Assembly (NCBI GenBank): GCA_028875225.1
Contig: JAPPFB010000021.1
Span: 149,308-213,307, forward strand
Length of the DNA stretch: 64,000 bases
Source of the DNA: Chloroflexota bacterium
GTDB lineage: Bacteria > Chloroflexota > Dehalococcoidia > Bin125
Direction of reading: 5' to 3'
The notes below the pieces were generated by a model. That model was not told where the DNA came from and made no database searches. It saw only the letters and a program-made list of their open reading frames with translations. Numbering within the stretch: position 1 is the first letter of the stretch; each line of letters begins with the position of its first letter. Of the stretch, positions 1-9,044 are shown one piece after another. Made by a program: the position numbers and the translations under genes.

Positions 1-1
1 C

Positions 2-1153
2 CGGACCGTGGTGCATAACCGCGCCGGCTCGAACCTGGTGCGCGGCGTCGCTTCCGCGCTCATCGAGTCGGCCTCGCCGCTTGGTCGCTTGCCAAACGGA
101 ACCAACGCCGTTCTGGAAGCAGACGAGGCCGCGCTGCCGACCATCGCCGCCGCCGCGCCGCCCAGCGTCGCCGTCTTCACCAACCTGATGCGAGATCAAC
201 TCGACCGCTACGGCGAGATCGAATCGATTGCGCGTCGCTGGGCGGCTGCCTTGCCGACGTTTCCGCCTGACACGACCATCGCGCTCAACGTCGACGATCC
301 GCTGATCGCGTCGCTCTCGCACCACTGGACCGGGTCCAGTCTGAGTTTCGGCATCGAGGATCCCGACATTCCTTCAGCGCCCGACGGCGAAATCATGGAT
401 GCGGTCTGGGATCCGGACACCGACGACGATTTCCGTTACTCTCGCCGCTACTTCGCCCAACTCGGCCGCTGGCACACCGACTCGGGCGCGCGGCGGCCCA
501 CTCCGGACATCGCCGCCGACCGCATTACGTTCGGCCCCGGACCGACGAGCTTCACGCTCCGGCTGCCGCAGTCGTCGGTCAACATCGCACTGCCGGCCGA
601 GGGCCTCTACAGCGTCTACAACGCCCTGGCGGCATCGGCAGCCGCGACGGCGCTCGGCGTATCTGCCGAAACCATCCGCGACGGTCTGCAGTCACACGAG
701 GCGGCCTTCGGCCGCCAGGAAGAGATGATCGTCGAGGGCCGGCGCGTACGCGTCCTGCTGGGCAAGAATCCGTCGGGCATGAACCAGGCGCTGCGCACGC
801 TCCAGCGCCCTGGCGAGCGCCATCACCTGCTGATCCTGCTCAACGACGGCGTCGCCGACGGCACCGACGTCTCCTGGATCTGGGACGTGGACTGGGAATC
901 GCAGGCCCAACACTGCGAGTCGCTCACCGTCGGAGGCCGCCGCGCCGCCGACATGGCGCTCAGGTTGCAATACGCCGGGTTTCCCGCTCCCTGCTCGCCA
1001 ATCGAGAACGATGTCGGATGTGCGCTGCGCGCCGCCCTGGACACCGTTCCCGACTCGGGCCGTCTGACGATTCTGGCAACATATACCGCGATGCTCGACG
1101 TCCGCCAACGGCTTGGACAGATGGGCGCCTCGCGTCTCTGGGATGTGGCCTGA
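2..1153 (+). CDS. murT: Lipid II isoglutaminyl synthase (glutamine-hydrolysing) subunit MurT, 5' truncated
   Basis: This is the Mur-ligase-like subunit that, with GatD, amidates the alpha-carboxylate of D-Glu in lipid II. The reading frame is open to the window edge, so the N-terminus and the ATP P-loop are outside. The visible part starts at the family motif HNRAGSNL and contains the Mur ligase middle domain (TNLMRDQLDRYGE) and the C-terminal DUF1727-type domain (KNPSGMNQALR, then NDGVADGTDVSWIWDVDWE). Most MurT proteins carry a four-cysteine zinc ribbon inserted in the middle domain. The corresponding segment here (about 397-510) keeps the surrounding pattern but no cysteine is left in either CxxC position. 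The stop codon overlaps the GatD start (TGATG), which implies translational coupling. Confidence 0.9.
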   Translation, partial: RTVVHNRAGSNLVRGVASALIESASPLGRLPNGTNAVLEADEAALPTIAAAAPPSVAVFTNLMRDQLDRYGEIESIARRWAAALPTFPPDTTIALNVDDPLIASLSHHWTGSSLSFGIEDPDIPSAPDGEIMDAVWDPDTDDDFRYSRRYFAQLGRWHTDSGARRPTPDIAADRITFGPGPTSFTLRLPQSSVNIALPAEGLYSVYNALAASAAATALGVSAETIRDGLQSHEAAFGRQEEMIVEGRRVRVLLGKNPSGMNQALRTLQRPGERHHLLILLNDGVADGTDVSWIWDVDWESQAQHCESLTVGGRRAADMALRLQYAGFPAPCSPIENDVGCALRAALDTVPDSGRLTILATYTAMLDVRQRLGQMGASRLWDVA

Positions 1154-1935
1154 TGACAAGCACCGCCAAGACTGCGCTCAACATCGCCGTGCTCTATCCC
1201 GACCTGCTCAATCTCTACGGCGACCGAGGCAACGCTCGCGCGCTCGAGCAGCGCTGCGCAGCCCGCGGGATGGAGGCAACTGTCACAGGCGTCGACATCG
1301 GCGACGACTGGGATACCGACCAGGCGGACATCGTCCTCGTCGGCGGCGGGCAGGATCGCGAGCAGCGCCGAGTCCAGGCAGACCTCCAGCGCCGAGGCGA
1401 CGACCTGCGCGACTACGTCGACGACGACGGCGTCGTGCTCGCCGTCTGCGGCGGGTTCCAGCTCTTTGGCCATCAATATCGGGGTTGGGACGGCGAGATC
1501 ATGGAAGGCATCGGCATCTTCGACGCCGTTGCGGCGCACCCCGGGCCGAAGATCGCGCGTTGCGTTGGCAATGTGGTCGCTCTCTGGGAAGGCGAAACGG
1601 TCGTCGGCTTCGAGAATCACGGCGGCCGCACCTACCTCAACGATGGGCAGGAAGCGCTCGCCGACGTGGTCAACGGGTTCGGCAACAACGGCGGAGACGG
1701 CCTCGAGGGGGCGAAAATCCGCAACGCGTACGGCACCTATCTGCACGGCGCCGTGCTGCCCAAGAATCCGCGCCTGGCCGACCGTCTGATCTCACTGGCG
1801 CTGGAGCGCCGCTACGGTCCCGAGGCGGCCGAGCTGGCGCCGCTCGATGACAGCGTCGCGCTCAAGGCCCACGCCGAGGCGCTGCATGCCGCATTGTCAG
1901 CCGGAGAATCGCCAATGGGACGCCGCTTCGCATAA
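1153..1935 (+). CDS. gatD: Lipid II isoglutaminyl synthase glutaminase subunit GatD
   Basis: This is a class I (triad) glutamine amidotransferase of the CobB/CobQ-like type that supplies ammonia to MurT. The predicted protein has 260 residues. The nucleophile Cys lies in LAVCGGFQLFG, the oxyanion-side motif GGGQDREQ precedes it, and the catalytic His lies in GTYLHG near the C-terminus. The ATG at 1153 was chosen because it overlaps the murT stop by one base and begins right before the conserved start (LNIAVLYPDLLNLYGDRGN). The open frame extends upstream into murT, but that part is antisense-like noise. The pair is normally found in Gram-positive-type and some Chloroflexota cell walls. Confidence 0.93.
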   Translation: MTSTAKTALNIAVLYPDLLNLYGDRGNARALEQRCAARGMEATVTGVDIGDDWDTDQADIVLVGGGQDREQRRVQADLQRRGDDLRDYVDDDGVVLAVCGGFQLFGHQYRGWDGEIMEGIGIFDAVAAHPGPKIARCVGNVVALWEGETVVGFENHGGRTYLNDGQEALADVVNGFGNNGGDGLEGAKIRNAYGTYLHGAVLPKNPRLADRLISLALERRYGPEAAELAPLDDSVALKAHAEALHAALSAGESPMGRRFA

Positions 1936-1983
1936 CGTGCATGACGTACAGTCGAACTGTCAGCATCCGAACGAGGAATCGCC

Positions 1984-2202
1984 ATGACCGCGACCACAAC
2001 CCTGACCCGTACCGCACCGGATATCTCCTGCGAGCATTGCGCCAACGCCATCACCGGGGCCCTCTCCGCCATCGAAGGGGTCTCCGCCGTCTCGGTCGAT
2101 GTCGACAAGAAGCGCGTCGACGTCGAATACGACGCCGCTGCCGCGACCGATCAGCAGATCGACGCCGCGCTGGAGGAGGAAGGTTATCCGCCGCTCCGAT
2201 AG
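1984..2202 (+). CDS. Heavy-metal-associated (HMA) domain protein, CopZ-like metallochaperone
   Basis: This 72-residue single-domain protein has the ferredoxin-like HMA fold pattern. The metal-binding CxxC occurs as ISCEHCANAI, followed by the GVSAVSVDVDKKRVDVEYD strand-turn-strand and a terminal EEEGYPP motif. Such proteins carry Cu(I) or related soft metals to a P-type ATPase or a regulator. No ATPase lies next to it in this window, so its partner must be elsewhere. The expected Met two residues before the first Cys (MxCxxC) is replaced: the sequence is D-I-S-C. The spacing to gatD is 48 bases. Confidence 0.85.
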   Translation: MTATTTLTRTAPDISCEHCANAITGALSAIEGVSAVSVDVDKKRVDVEYDAAAATDQQIDAALEEEGYPPLR

Positions 2203-3220
2203 TCCCTGGGGTCAGCAGCCGTCCGGTCGAGGCCTCTCGGCTTCCCGGGGAGGCGGGCGCCGAGGAGGCCCCGAGCGGAGCGACGGTTGGCTCATCGGCC
2301 CAACCTGGCTGTACGTCCTGGCCGCGATCGTCATATTCGCCGCCGCTGCGGCTGTAGCGGTCGTGCAGGCGACCGGCTCCGATGAACCCAGCGCGCAGGA
2401 AGTCGCACAGACCACCAGTGGCGAACCATCCGCTCAGAGCCAGCTGCAGCAGTCGGCAGTGGCAACCCAGCCGGAAGAAGCCCCTGCCGACGCCGAGCCG
2501 GCCCCTCAGGTCCAGCAGGCGGCAGCGCCGGAGGAAGACGCAGCAGAGGCTGAGGCCGTTGCCGAGGTTGACGCCCAGACCGAGGAAGTTGCCGCAGCAG
2601 CCGAGCCCCAACAACAGGCCGAGCCGGCGCCCGCTCAGGTTGAACAGGATCAGGATCATCCGCTGCGCGGATTTATCCGCCCGATTGCCGGCGCGTGCGT
2701 GACCGAGTTTCCCGGTCACTTGCCCGGTTCACCCAGGACCTACCGCAATAGTGGCGTTCACGAAGGTCTCGACTTCTACGAATGGGCCTCCTGCACCGCG
2801 GTTACTTACAGCACCGAAATCCTGGCTGCCAAGGCCGGCGTCGTCGTCCGCGCCGACCTTGACTACGTCGAGATCACACCGGCGGATTGGCAGCGGTTCA
2901 TCGACGCCAACTGGGAGGGCGAAGCAATCCTCGACGAGTTGCGAGGTCGGCAGATCTGGATCGATCACGGTCGCGGAATCGTCACCCGTTACGCGCACCT
3001 GTCGGCGATCGCGGACGGCATCGCAGTCGGCGTCGAAGTCCAACGGGGTCAACTGATCGGCTATCCGGGCGAGTCCGGCCAGCAAGAGGTCTACGCCAAT
3101 CCCGGCACCGATATCCACCTGCACTTCGAGATCCGAGTCGGAGACGGATGGCTCGGCCAGGGCGAAACGCCCGCAGACGCCCGAACCCTCTATCTCCAGG
3201 CCTTCGGCCTGGCGGAGTGA
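2099..3220 (+). CDS. Membrane-anchored M23 (LytM-type) peptidase-domain protein
   Basis: The protein is predicted at 373 residues. A short Arg/Gly-rich cytoplasmic tail precedes one transmembrane segment (LYVLAAIVIFAAAAAVAV). A long low-complexity Glu/Ala/Gln/Pro linker follows (about residues 95-185), then a C-terminal M23 domain. The zinc ligands look intact: HEGLD (H and D), and HLHFEI giving the HxH pair, with the RYAHLS motif between them. It probably cleaves peptidoglycan cross-links outside the membrane. The start is uncertain. The only ATG (2099) lies inside the upstream HMA gene in another frame (104-base overlap), and no good start exists between 2203 and the membrane segment, so a rare start codon or coupling to the HMA gene is possible. 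Confidence 0.8.
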   Translation: MSTRSASTSNTTPLPRPISRSTPRWRRKVIRRSDSPWGQQPSGRGLSASRGGGRRGGPERSDGWLIGPTWLYVLAAIVIFAAAAAVAVVQATGSDEPSAQEVAQTTSGEPSAQSQLQQSAVATQPEEAPADAEPAPQVQQAAAPEEDAAEAEAVAEVDAQTEEVAAAAEPQQQAEPAPAQVEQDQDHPLRGFIRPIAGACVTEFPGHLPGSPRTYRNSGVHEGLDFYEWASCTAVTYSTEILAAKAGVVVRADLDYVEITPADWQRFIDANWEGEAILDELRGRQIWIDHGRGIVTRYAHLSAIADGIAVGVEVQRGQLIGYPGESGQQEVYANPGTDIHLHFEIRVGDGWLGQGETPADARTLYLQAFGLAE

Positions 3221-3245
3221 AATCCGATCCTTCAGTCAGCCAACG

Positions 3246-3262
3246 AAAACCCTGCCGGTTTT
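3246..3262 (+). terminator. Possible intrinsic terminator after the M23 gene
   Basis: A six-base-pair stem (AAAACC / GGTTTT) with loop CTGCC ends in a run of T and lies 25 bases after the peptidase stop. It is short, so the call is tentative. Confidence 0.4.
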
Positions 3263-3323
3263 GATGTGCGGTGAGCAAGTGAAGGCTCTAGGATCGGCAC
3301 ATCGTTGATGAGAGAACAGCGCA

Positions 3324-3635
3324 ATGACGACCAAGCAGGCCGTTCCACAGGGTCTTCCTCCCCCTCAGAACATCGCCCCTGAGGAGATGGACAATCGGGC
3401 CCTGCAGTTTGCTGCGACTGCGTTGATCGAACGACTTGCTGCAGTGGACAACGACGTCGATGACCTGGGTGTCACAGCGTTGGTCTTCAACCTTCAAAAC
3501 TTGATGCGACTGTTTGATCGGCCGGCGTTCACATTGGATCTCACTGAAGGCACTGTGGTGTTCACGAGAACCGTGCTCAAAGGGGATTGGGAAACGGGAC
3601 GATGGAATCTGGCATGGGAGTCCCGTGCCGACTAG
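3324..3635 (+). CDS. Small hypothetical protein
   Basis: The predicted protein has 103 residues and no recognised family. It is soluble, with no signal peptide or membrane segment. The N-terminal 20 residues are Pro/Gln-rich, the middle is helical (ALQFAATALIERLAAV), and the C-terminus looks like alternating strands (FTLDLTEGTVVFTRTVL). The ATG at 3324 is the first in frame. The next small gene starts within its last codons, suggesting that the two are co-translated. Function unknown. Confidence 0.55.
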   Translation: MTTKQAVPQGLPPPQNIAPEEMDNRALQFAATALIERLAAVDNDVDDLGVTALVFNLQNLMRLFDRPAFTLDLTEGTVVFTRTVLKGDWETGRWNLAWESRAD

Positions 3636-3849
3636 CCGAGAGCATGCTGGAATCGGACATCAGTCCGGGCAGAAGTCTACGCCGCCTGGCATTCCGTCGA
3701 CCGAGCTTCGGAGCAGTTCGATCTCAGATCAGGCCCGCGGCGCCGTGCTCTGGGCGCGCCGAGAAGTGATTCTTGCGCTGTTCGCCGCATTCATCGCCGG
3801 ACTCGGAGCGGGAGCTGCAGAAGCGCTGATCACCTGGCTAGCCGGTTGA
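3625..3849 (+). CDS. Small predicted C-terminally anchored membrane protein
   Basis: The GTG at 3625 overlaps the end of the upstream small gene by 11 bases and has GGGAG four bases before it. The 74-residue product has a polar, Ser-rich N-terminus and one C-terminal hydrophobic helix (VILALFAAFIAGLGAG) ending 10 residues before the stop. No family is recognised. The open frame extends further upstream to 3514, but that part overlaps the previous gene and looks unrelated. It is kept because of the coupled start and clear membrane segment. Confidence 0.4.
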   Translation: MPTSREHAGIGHQSGQKSTPPGIPSTELRSSSISDQARGAVLWARREVILALFAAFIAGLGAGAAEALITWLAG

Positions 3850-3863
3850 ACTGTCTCACGAAC

Positions 3864-6197
3864 CTAGCGCGGACTGATCGGTTTCGGCGGTAGATCGTCC
3901 GGTGATTGCTTGGCGGTCAGTCCGGCGGCGACGCCTCGCTCCATCAACTCATCGATCGCTTCATCTGTGAGACAGAGCGTCTCCCTGAGGATCTCAACCG
4001 AGTGCTCGCCCATTCGCGGGGCCGGCGTCGAGCATGAGGCGGGCCGCCTGCTCAACCGCCAGGGAAATCCCTGGTATTGCCGTGTGCCGGTATCGGGATG
4101 CGTCAGCTGCAGCCACCAGTCACGGGCGGCCAGATGCGGATCCCGCAGATGAGTCAGGGTCGAGTGCACCGCGGCGGCCGGGACACCGATCGCCTGCAGC
4201 CGGTATTGCAACGTGAGCGCGTTCCAGCGGCGCGTCCACTCGCTCAGGGCCGACTCCAACGCAACCTCATCGTCCTTCCGGCCCGTCGCGGTGCGCCACT
4301 CCCGACGATCGAGCCCGGCAAACGTTGCCAGTCGCTGCCAGGTCTCGTCGTCGGGGACCGAGATCGCGATCCACTCGTCGTTGCCGTCGACGCTGTCGGC
4401 GCAGCGGAAACACTCGTGCGGCGCCGCGCCGGGAATCCGATTGCCGTTGCGCGCCGGCATCTCCTGCCCCGCCGACGCCGCCAGCAGGTATTCGTCGATG
4501 TAGGCGACCGCCGATTCAAACATCGAACCCTCGACGTGTATCGCCGACCGTTCCGACTGGGCTCGCAACGCCGCCGCCAGGGCCGAGGCCGCCATCTGCG
4601 CGCCAACGATCGGGTCGGCCTGCATGGTGCCCAGCATCACCGGCTTGTCGCCCCGGTAGCCCAGCAGCAGATCCCATCCGGCGTTGCCCTCGGTCGTGCC
4701 GCCGTTGGCGCGGAAGTTGTCGTAAGGGCCGCCGGTGCCGAATCCCGAGAACGAGACCAGCGCGACGTGCGGGTTGACCTCGCGCATGTGCTCGTGGGTC
4801 AGGCGCAGGTTCTGCAACACGCGCGGACGAAAGTTCTCCAGCACTACGTCGGCCAGCGAAATCAGGTCGAGCGCCAGCTGACGACCTTCGTCCGTGTCGA
4901 GCGCGATCGAGATCGTTCGTTTGCCGCGATTCGCCATGTTGAAGTTGGGCCGGACGTTCAGCGGGTGCGCGTCCGGCGAGGCGACCCGCATCGGGCCGCT
5001 CGCCTCGTAGCGCCAGAGGTCGGGGCGCTTCGGCCCCTCCACCTTGATCACTTCTGCGCCCAGATCGTTGAGCAAGCCCGACGCATACGGTCCCAGCCAG
5101 GCATGGGTGAAGTCGACCACCCGCAGTCCGTCGAGCGGGCCGGTCGAGCGTTCAGGTGGCCGCCGCAGCGCGAACCGATCGGGGCGCTCCTCCCGATTCT
5201 CGACCTCTGTGACCCGCATCGCCCGGCCCGCTCCCGTCAGACCGCTGTTACTACGAAAGAAATCAATGGCCTGGAGTTGCGGATCCTCGAGCAGCTGCCG
5301 CGCCGAGCGGTGCATCGCCATCACTGAACCCAGCTCCGAGAGCTTCGTCCAGATCGTCGTCGCGTCCAGCGACTCGACGATCGGCCGTACATATGCCAGC
5401 GACGGCTCCTGCTCGGCGAAACGGCCTCTGCCCTCCAACAGTTCATCTGGCGGCGGATCACAGCCAAACGCGATCGGCGCGTTGCGCAGCGTTTCCCTGG
5501 ACCAGGGCGAGAGGGTGATGTAGCCGTCGACCGTCTCCATCACCTCGGCCCAGCCCGGCGTCCCACCGACGCGCGGCAGCGCCTCGCCCAGGAACTCGGA
5601 GCGCAACGACATGATCAATGTCGAGCAGGCTTCATGCGAAGACAATTCAATCCACTCGCCCCGGCCCGAGTGCATCCGCTCGAGCAGCGCCGCCAACGCC
5701 GCCACGGCGCCCAGGATGCCGATCGCTCGGGGGATGATCGCCGCCGGAGCTGCCAGCGGTTCCTGAGGCGCGACGCCATTCGTCCCGGCGAAGCCGGACA
5801 ACGCCTGGATGATGAGATCGTCGGACAGGTAGTCGGCATACGGACCATCGGTCCCGAACGGCGACGAGTGCACGACAACCAGCTCGGGAAACTCGTCGGC
5901 GATCCCATTCAGTTCCGCCAGCGGCGCGTCCGTCACGAAGACATCCGCGTCGGGGAGCTCGGCTCGCCAGGACCCCGTTGGCGACATCTTGCCGATCATC
6001 AACGACTCGCGCAGCAAAGAAACGGTTTCGCCGTCTCGCTCGATCGTTGGCGGGGCTGAACGCAAATGCGAATCGGGCGCTTCGAAGACCGAGACCCGTG
6101 CGCCCCAACGCGAGAACTCTCTCGCGCAGGCCGCCGCCGGTACGTCGCCGCTGTACTCGACGACGCGGATGCCGCTCAGCAGATTGCCGTCCGACAC
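3864..6197 (-). CDS. CaiB/BaiF-type (class III) CoA-transferase, tandem two-module protein
   Basis: The 777-residue protein has two CaiB/BaiF modules in one chain; usual family members have about 400 residues. The N-terminal module begins GIRVVEYSG and the C-terminal one LDGLRVVDFTHAWLGPYA, with GLLNDLGAEVIKVEGP. The catalytic Asp of formyl-CoA transferase-type enzymes is expected shortly before the G...LAALLxR helix. The C-terminal module has it (MQADPIVGAQMAAS) but the N-terminal module has IIPRAIGILGAVAAL with no Asp, so probably only one module is catalytic. It would move CoA between carboxylic acids. It lies 13 bases downstream of a crotonase on the same strand, so the two may act in one acyl-CoA pathway. 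The substrate is unknown. Confidence 0.85.
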   Translation of the reverse strand: MSDGNLLSGIRVVEYSGDVPAAACAREFSRWGARVSVFEAPDSHLRSAPPTIERDGETVSLLRESLMIGKMSPTGSWRAELPDADVFVTDAPLAELNGIADEFPELVVVHSSPFGTDGPYADYLSDDLIIQALSGFAGTNGVAPQEPLAAPAAIIPRAIGILGAVAALAALLERMHSGRGEWIELSSHEACSTLIMSLRSEFLGEALPRVGGTPGWAEVMETVDGYITLSPWSRETLRNAPIAFGCDPPPDELLEGRGRFAEQEPSLAYVRPIVESLDATTIWTKLSELGSVMAMHRSARQLLEDPQLQAIDFFRSNSGLTGAGRAMRVTEVENREERPDRFALRRPPERSTGPLDGLRVVDFTHAWLGPYASGLLNDLGAEVIKVEGPKRPDLWRYEASGPMRVASPDAHPLNVRPNFNMANRGKRTISIALDTDEGRQLALDLISLADVVLENFRPRVLQNLRLTHEHMREVNPHVALVSFSGFGTGGPYDNFRANGGTTEGNAGWDLLLGYRGDKPVMLGTMQADPIVGAQMAASALAAALRAQSERSAIHVEGSMFESAVAYIDEYLLAASAGQEMPARNGNRIPGAAPHECFRCADSVDGNDEWIAISVPDDETWQRLATFAGLDRREWRTATGRKDDEVALESALSEWTRRWNALTLQYRLQAIGVPAAAVHSTLTHLRDPHLAARDWWLQLTHPDTGTRQYQGFPWRLSRRPASCSTPAPRMGEHSVEILRETLCLTDEAIDELMERGVAAGLTAKQSPDDLPPKPISPR

Positions 6198-6210
6198 AGG
6201 ACGAATCTCT

Positions 6211-7023
6211 CTAGGAATGACCCGGCTTCTGCAGCTTGGCCAGCGCCTGCGCCACAGGCGAGAGCTGGCGTTTTCCCTGCACCATGCGTGGGTCGGGCTG
6301 ACCGAACCGCGCGCCGGTGGCGTAGGTCATGAAGCTCGCGTTGATGTGGGTGGTGAATCCCTGCGCGTCTTGCATGTTGTTGATCGAGTGCTTGATCTGG
6401 CGCAGCGACATCGGCGTGCGCTGGGCGACCTCGCCCGCATAGGCCAGCGTCTTCCGCTCCAGCGCCTCGGCCGGATAGACCTGGTTGACGAAGCCCAGTT
6501 CCTTCGCTTCGCGAGCGGGGATGAACCGGTTCTGGAACAGGATCTCCTTGGCCTTGCGCACGCCCAGGTCCCAGGGCGCCGAAAAATACTGTGTGTGAGA
6601 GGGCAGGAAGAGCGCATCGTCGGAGGCGAAGATCAGGTCCATCGAGGCGGCCACCATCCAACCGCCGAAGATGCACTTGCCGTGCACCATCGCGATCGTC
6701 GGCTTGGGGTTGTTGCGCCAGCGCATGGTGTTCGCAATCCGCGTGTCGCGCTGTCGGTCGAACACGCCGACAAAATCCTCGGCCCAGCCGCGAATCTCCC
6801 GGTCGGCGATCTCGGATGGCGAACCGAGATCGTGACCGGCGGAGAAGTCAGGACCGTTGCCCGAGAGCACGATGACCAAGACCTCCGGGTCGTCGGCCGC
6901 CTCCTGAAAGGCCCGGTCAATCTCCTCCAACAGGACCCGCGACTGCGCATTGCGGTACTCGGGCCGGTTCATGATCACGCGAGCGACCGGGCCCGGCTCG
7001 TAGATCACTTCGTGGTACGTCAT
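6211..7023 (-). CDS. Enoyl-CoA hydratase/isomerase (crotonase) family protein
   Basis: The 270-residue crotonase-fold protein has the oxyanion-hole regions SGNGPDFSAGHDLG and VHGKCIFGGWMVAASMDLI. These bind the acyl-CoA thioester carbonyl. The length is typical. The C-terminal region (FTTHINASFMTYATGARFGQPDP) resembles crotonases annotated as enoyl-CoA hydratases rather than dehydratase/thioesterase members. The exact reaction cannot be assigned from sequence. It is the first gene of a two-gene minus-strand unit with the tandem CoA-transferase. Confidence 0.85.
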   Translation of the reverse strand: MTYHEVIYEPGPVARVIMNRPEYRNAQSRVLLEEIDRAFQEAADDPEVLVIVLSGNGPDFSAGHDLGSPSEIADREIRGWAEDFVGVFDRQRDTRIANTMRWRNNPKPTIAMVHGKCIFGGWMVAASMDLIFASDDALFLPSHTQYFSAPWDLGVRKAKEILFQNRFIPAREAKELGFVNQVYPAEALERKTLAYAGEVAQRTPMSLRQIKHSINNMQDAQGFTTHINASFMTYATGARFGQPDPRMVQGKRQLSPVAQALAKLQKPGHS

Positions 7024-7083
7024 GGCATGCTCCGCTCAGCGGGTATGGACAACAGTGCGAGGCTATCAGCGACCACTTGGGGG

Positions 7084-7875
7084 TTAGACGAACGCCTCCA
7101 GCAGGAGCACTTCGACGACCTGATTGAATTCGTCCGGCAGTTCCCAATAGACGCTGTGCCCGGCCTCGGGGACCTGGATGTACTGAGCGCCCGGCACCAT
7201 CTGAGCAGCGCGTTCGATCAGCTCGGCCGGAATGATCGCGTCTTCCGCGCCGGCCAGGAAGATCGTCGGCATGGTCAGCGCCGACAGCTTGTCCTTCGAT
7301 ACCGCGCCGTCTTCCTGGCCGAAGGCGAGCGGCTGATTCGGATCGAGCGGGGGATTCAACCCTCTGATCTGGTTGTAAAGGAACACGCCGTTCGGCTCAC
7401 GCTCGAGGTAGGCGGGGCCGACCATCCGCGTCAACCCGCCCTGTTCCTGGTTGACCTGCGCCGACTCGACTGCCTTGCGCATCTCCTGGACCAGCTCCGG
7501 CGCATCAATGCCGAGGAAGGTGTCGGCCATCAACAGACCCTTGACCCGCTGCGGGTTGCGCACGGCGAAGGGCAGGATCGTGAACCCACCCATCGACTGA
7601 CCGACCAGCACCGCCTCGGGAATCTCGAGCGCATCCATCAACTCGCCCAGGTCGCGCGAAAACGCCTTGCGGCCCTCGCCCGAGTCGTCGCGGCTGCGTC
7701 CCCAACCGCGCACCTCGTAGGTGATGCAGCGATAGCGGTCGCGGAAGACCGGAATCTGCTGCCACCAGCTCAGATGGTTTCCGCCAGCTCCATGCACGAA
7801 GATGATGGTCTCGGGGCCATCGCCGAACTCGTCGTAGATCAACTGCCCACCGGTAACATCCAGCGTCTGGGCCAT
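7084..7875 (-). CDS. Alpha/beta hydrolase
   Basis: The 263-residue protein has a canonical alpha/beta-hydrolase fold: FVHGAGG oxyanion loop, nucleophile elbow GQSMGG, acid in LAGAEDAIIP, and catalytic His in PEAGHSVYW. The ATG at 7875 is preceded by a strong ribosome binding site (GGAGG). The open frame continues upstream for 138 codons, but that part is antisense to the first AhpD-like gene. The substrate is unknown. The gene is divergent from the selenoprotein pair across about 96 bases, so the two promoters probably share that interval. Confidence 0.88.
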   Translation of the reverse strand: MAQTLDVTGGQLIYDEFGDGPETIIFVHGAGGNHLSWWQQIPVFRDRYRCITYEVRGWGRSRDDSGEGRKAFSRDLGELMDALEIPEAVLVGQSMGGFTILPFAVRNPQRVKGLLMADTFLGIDAPELVQEMRKAVESAQVNQEQGGLTRMVGPAYLEREPNGVFLYNQIRGLNPPLDPNQPLAFGQEDGAVSKDKLSALTMPTIFLAGAEDAIIPAELIERAAQMVPGAQYIQVPEAGHSVYWELPDEFNQVVEVLLLEAFV

Positions 7876-7971
7876 GTTGTTGCCTCCTTGCCGTCGCATG
7901 CACCTCAGGCTTGCAACCGAGGTGCGGATCGGACTAAACGCTACTCTCTTGTCAGGTTGCGAGGTGCAGGA

Positions 7972-9030
7972 ATGGCCTTTGAGTACGCCGGCGTCGATTT
8001 GCCCATTCGCGAGAAGACAATCGCGTCCCAACGCATGAGCTGGGAGATGATCGCCAACCCCGGCCGCTGGTGGACGGGCGCGGAACGCGTTGAGATCGCG
8101 AGAATCGGACGCGCGGCGCGAGACTTTGAGGTCGTTGGCAGCGAGATCCTGCCCGAGGCTGCCGTCTACGCGATCCAGAAGCTGGTCGTCGACAACGCCA
8201 ACCTCAACCGCGTGTGGTACGAGGAAATCATCGCCTCCGACGGCATCACCGAAGACCGCTACGTGGAACTGGTCGCCGTGGTCGTCCACGCGCTCTCAAT
8301 CGACGAGTTCCACCGTGCCCTGGGCCTTGAACTCGAACCCCTGCCCGACCCTGTACGTGGCGAACCCACGCTCCAGCGACCGGCAGAGGCAGAGCAGCGG
8401 TACTCCTGGCCGCCCATCGTGCCCAAGTCCGGACTCAACCCCGGCGACGAGATGCTCTACGGACCAATGGAGTGGGGCGCCAACGTCATCTCGGCGCTCT
8501 CGCTGATTCCTGAGAACGTGCGCTGGCTGCACGACCTCTCCGAGGGTCACTACCTCTCGTTCGCCGAGATGCGCCAGCCCGATCCGCTGCGGGCCATTTC
8601 GCGCTCGCAGATTGAGCTGATCGCCGCGCGGGTGTCGGCGCTGAACGAGTGCTTCTATTGAACCGCCTCGCACGTGCGCATGCTCCGTGAGAGCAGCAAA
8701 CGCAGTGGCACCCTCGACCAGCTCAACCTCAAGGGCACGGTGAATGCCGACGCCGACAGCGGCGTCCCGCAGGGCAGCCTGCTGACCGCATTCGCCGAGG
8801 CCGCCGTCCGCCGGACCGACGCGCTGCCCGGCCTGCGCGAGCAGATCGCGTCGGAGCTCGGCGCGCAGGAACTGGTTGACGCCGCCGGCGTGGTGGCCAA
8901 TTTCCAGCGCATGGTCCGGATCGCCGACGGCTGCGGGATCCCGCTCGACGAGTTCACCAGGGACGCCACTGACGATGTTCGCGATGAACTCGGCATTCAT
9001 GAATATGCCTCGGCCGCCAACACCGTCTGA
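7972..9030 (+). CDS. AhpD-like (carboxymuconolactone decarboxylase family) selenoprotein, Sec at codon 230
   Basis: A single gene is read through the UGA at 8659-8661 as selenocysteine, giving 352 residues. The C-terminal half has the AhpD-type active site: ELIAARVSALNECFY, then UGA, then TASHVRML. The family has CxxC followed by SxH here, so the UGA occupies the second redox Cys (CxxU). The same frame stays open 123 codons beyond it with family-like sequence (VVANFQRMVRIADGCGIPLD). The N-terminal half is a second AhpD-like module (GRWWTGAERVEIA, LPEAAVYAIQKLV) that has lost its redox cysteines. A SECIS-like hairpin follows the UGA. It probably acts as a thiol/selenol peroxidase or reductase; the substrate is unknown. 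The next gene is a close paralogue. Confidence 0.87.
8678..8697 (+). promoter_or_regulatory. SECIS-like hairpin of the first AhpD-like selenoprotein gene
   Basis: A seven-base-pair stem (GC, bulged A, TGCTC / GAGCA, GC) closes a five-base loop CGTGA with GU near its 5' side. The loop begins 24 bases after the UGA. Bacterial SECIS elements sit just after the UGA with a G in the first two loop positions and a 16-37 base separation, all of which fit. Confidence 0.7.
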
Positions 9031-9044
9031 TCCCGGAGTCCCGG

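Noticed and set aside
5989-8661. 890-codon open frame on the plus strand across the CoA-transferase and crotonase genes
   Set aside because: Only its last 230 codons (from 7972) match a protein family; the rest is antisense to clear genes.
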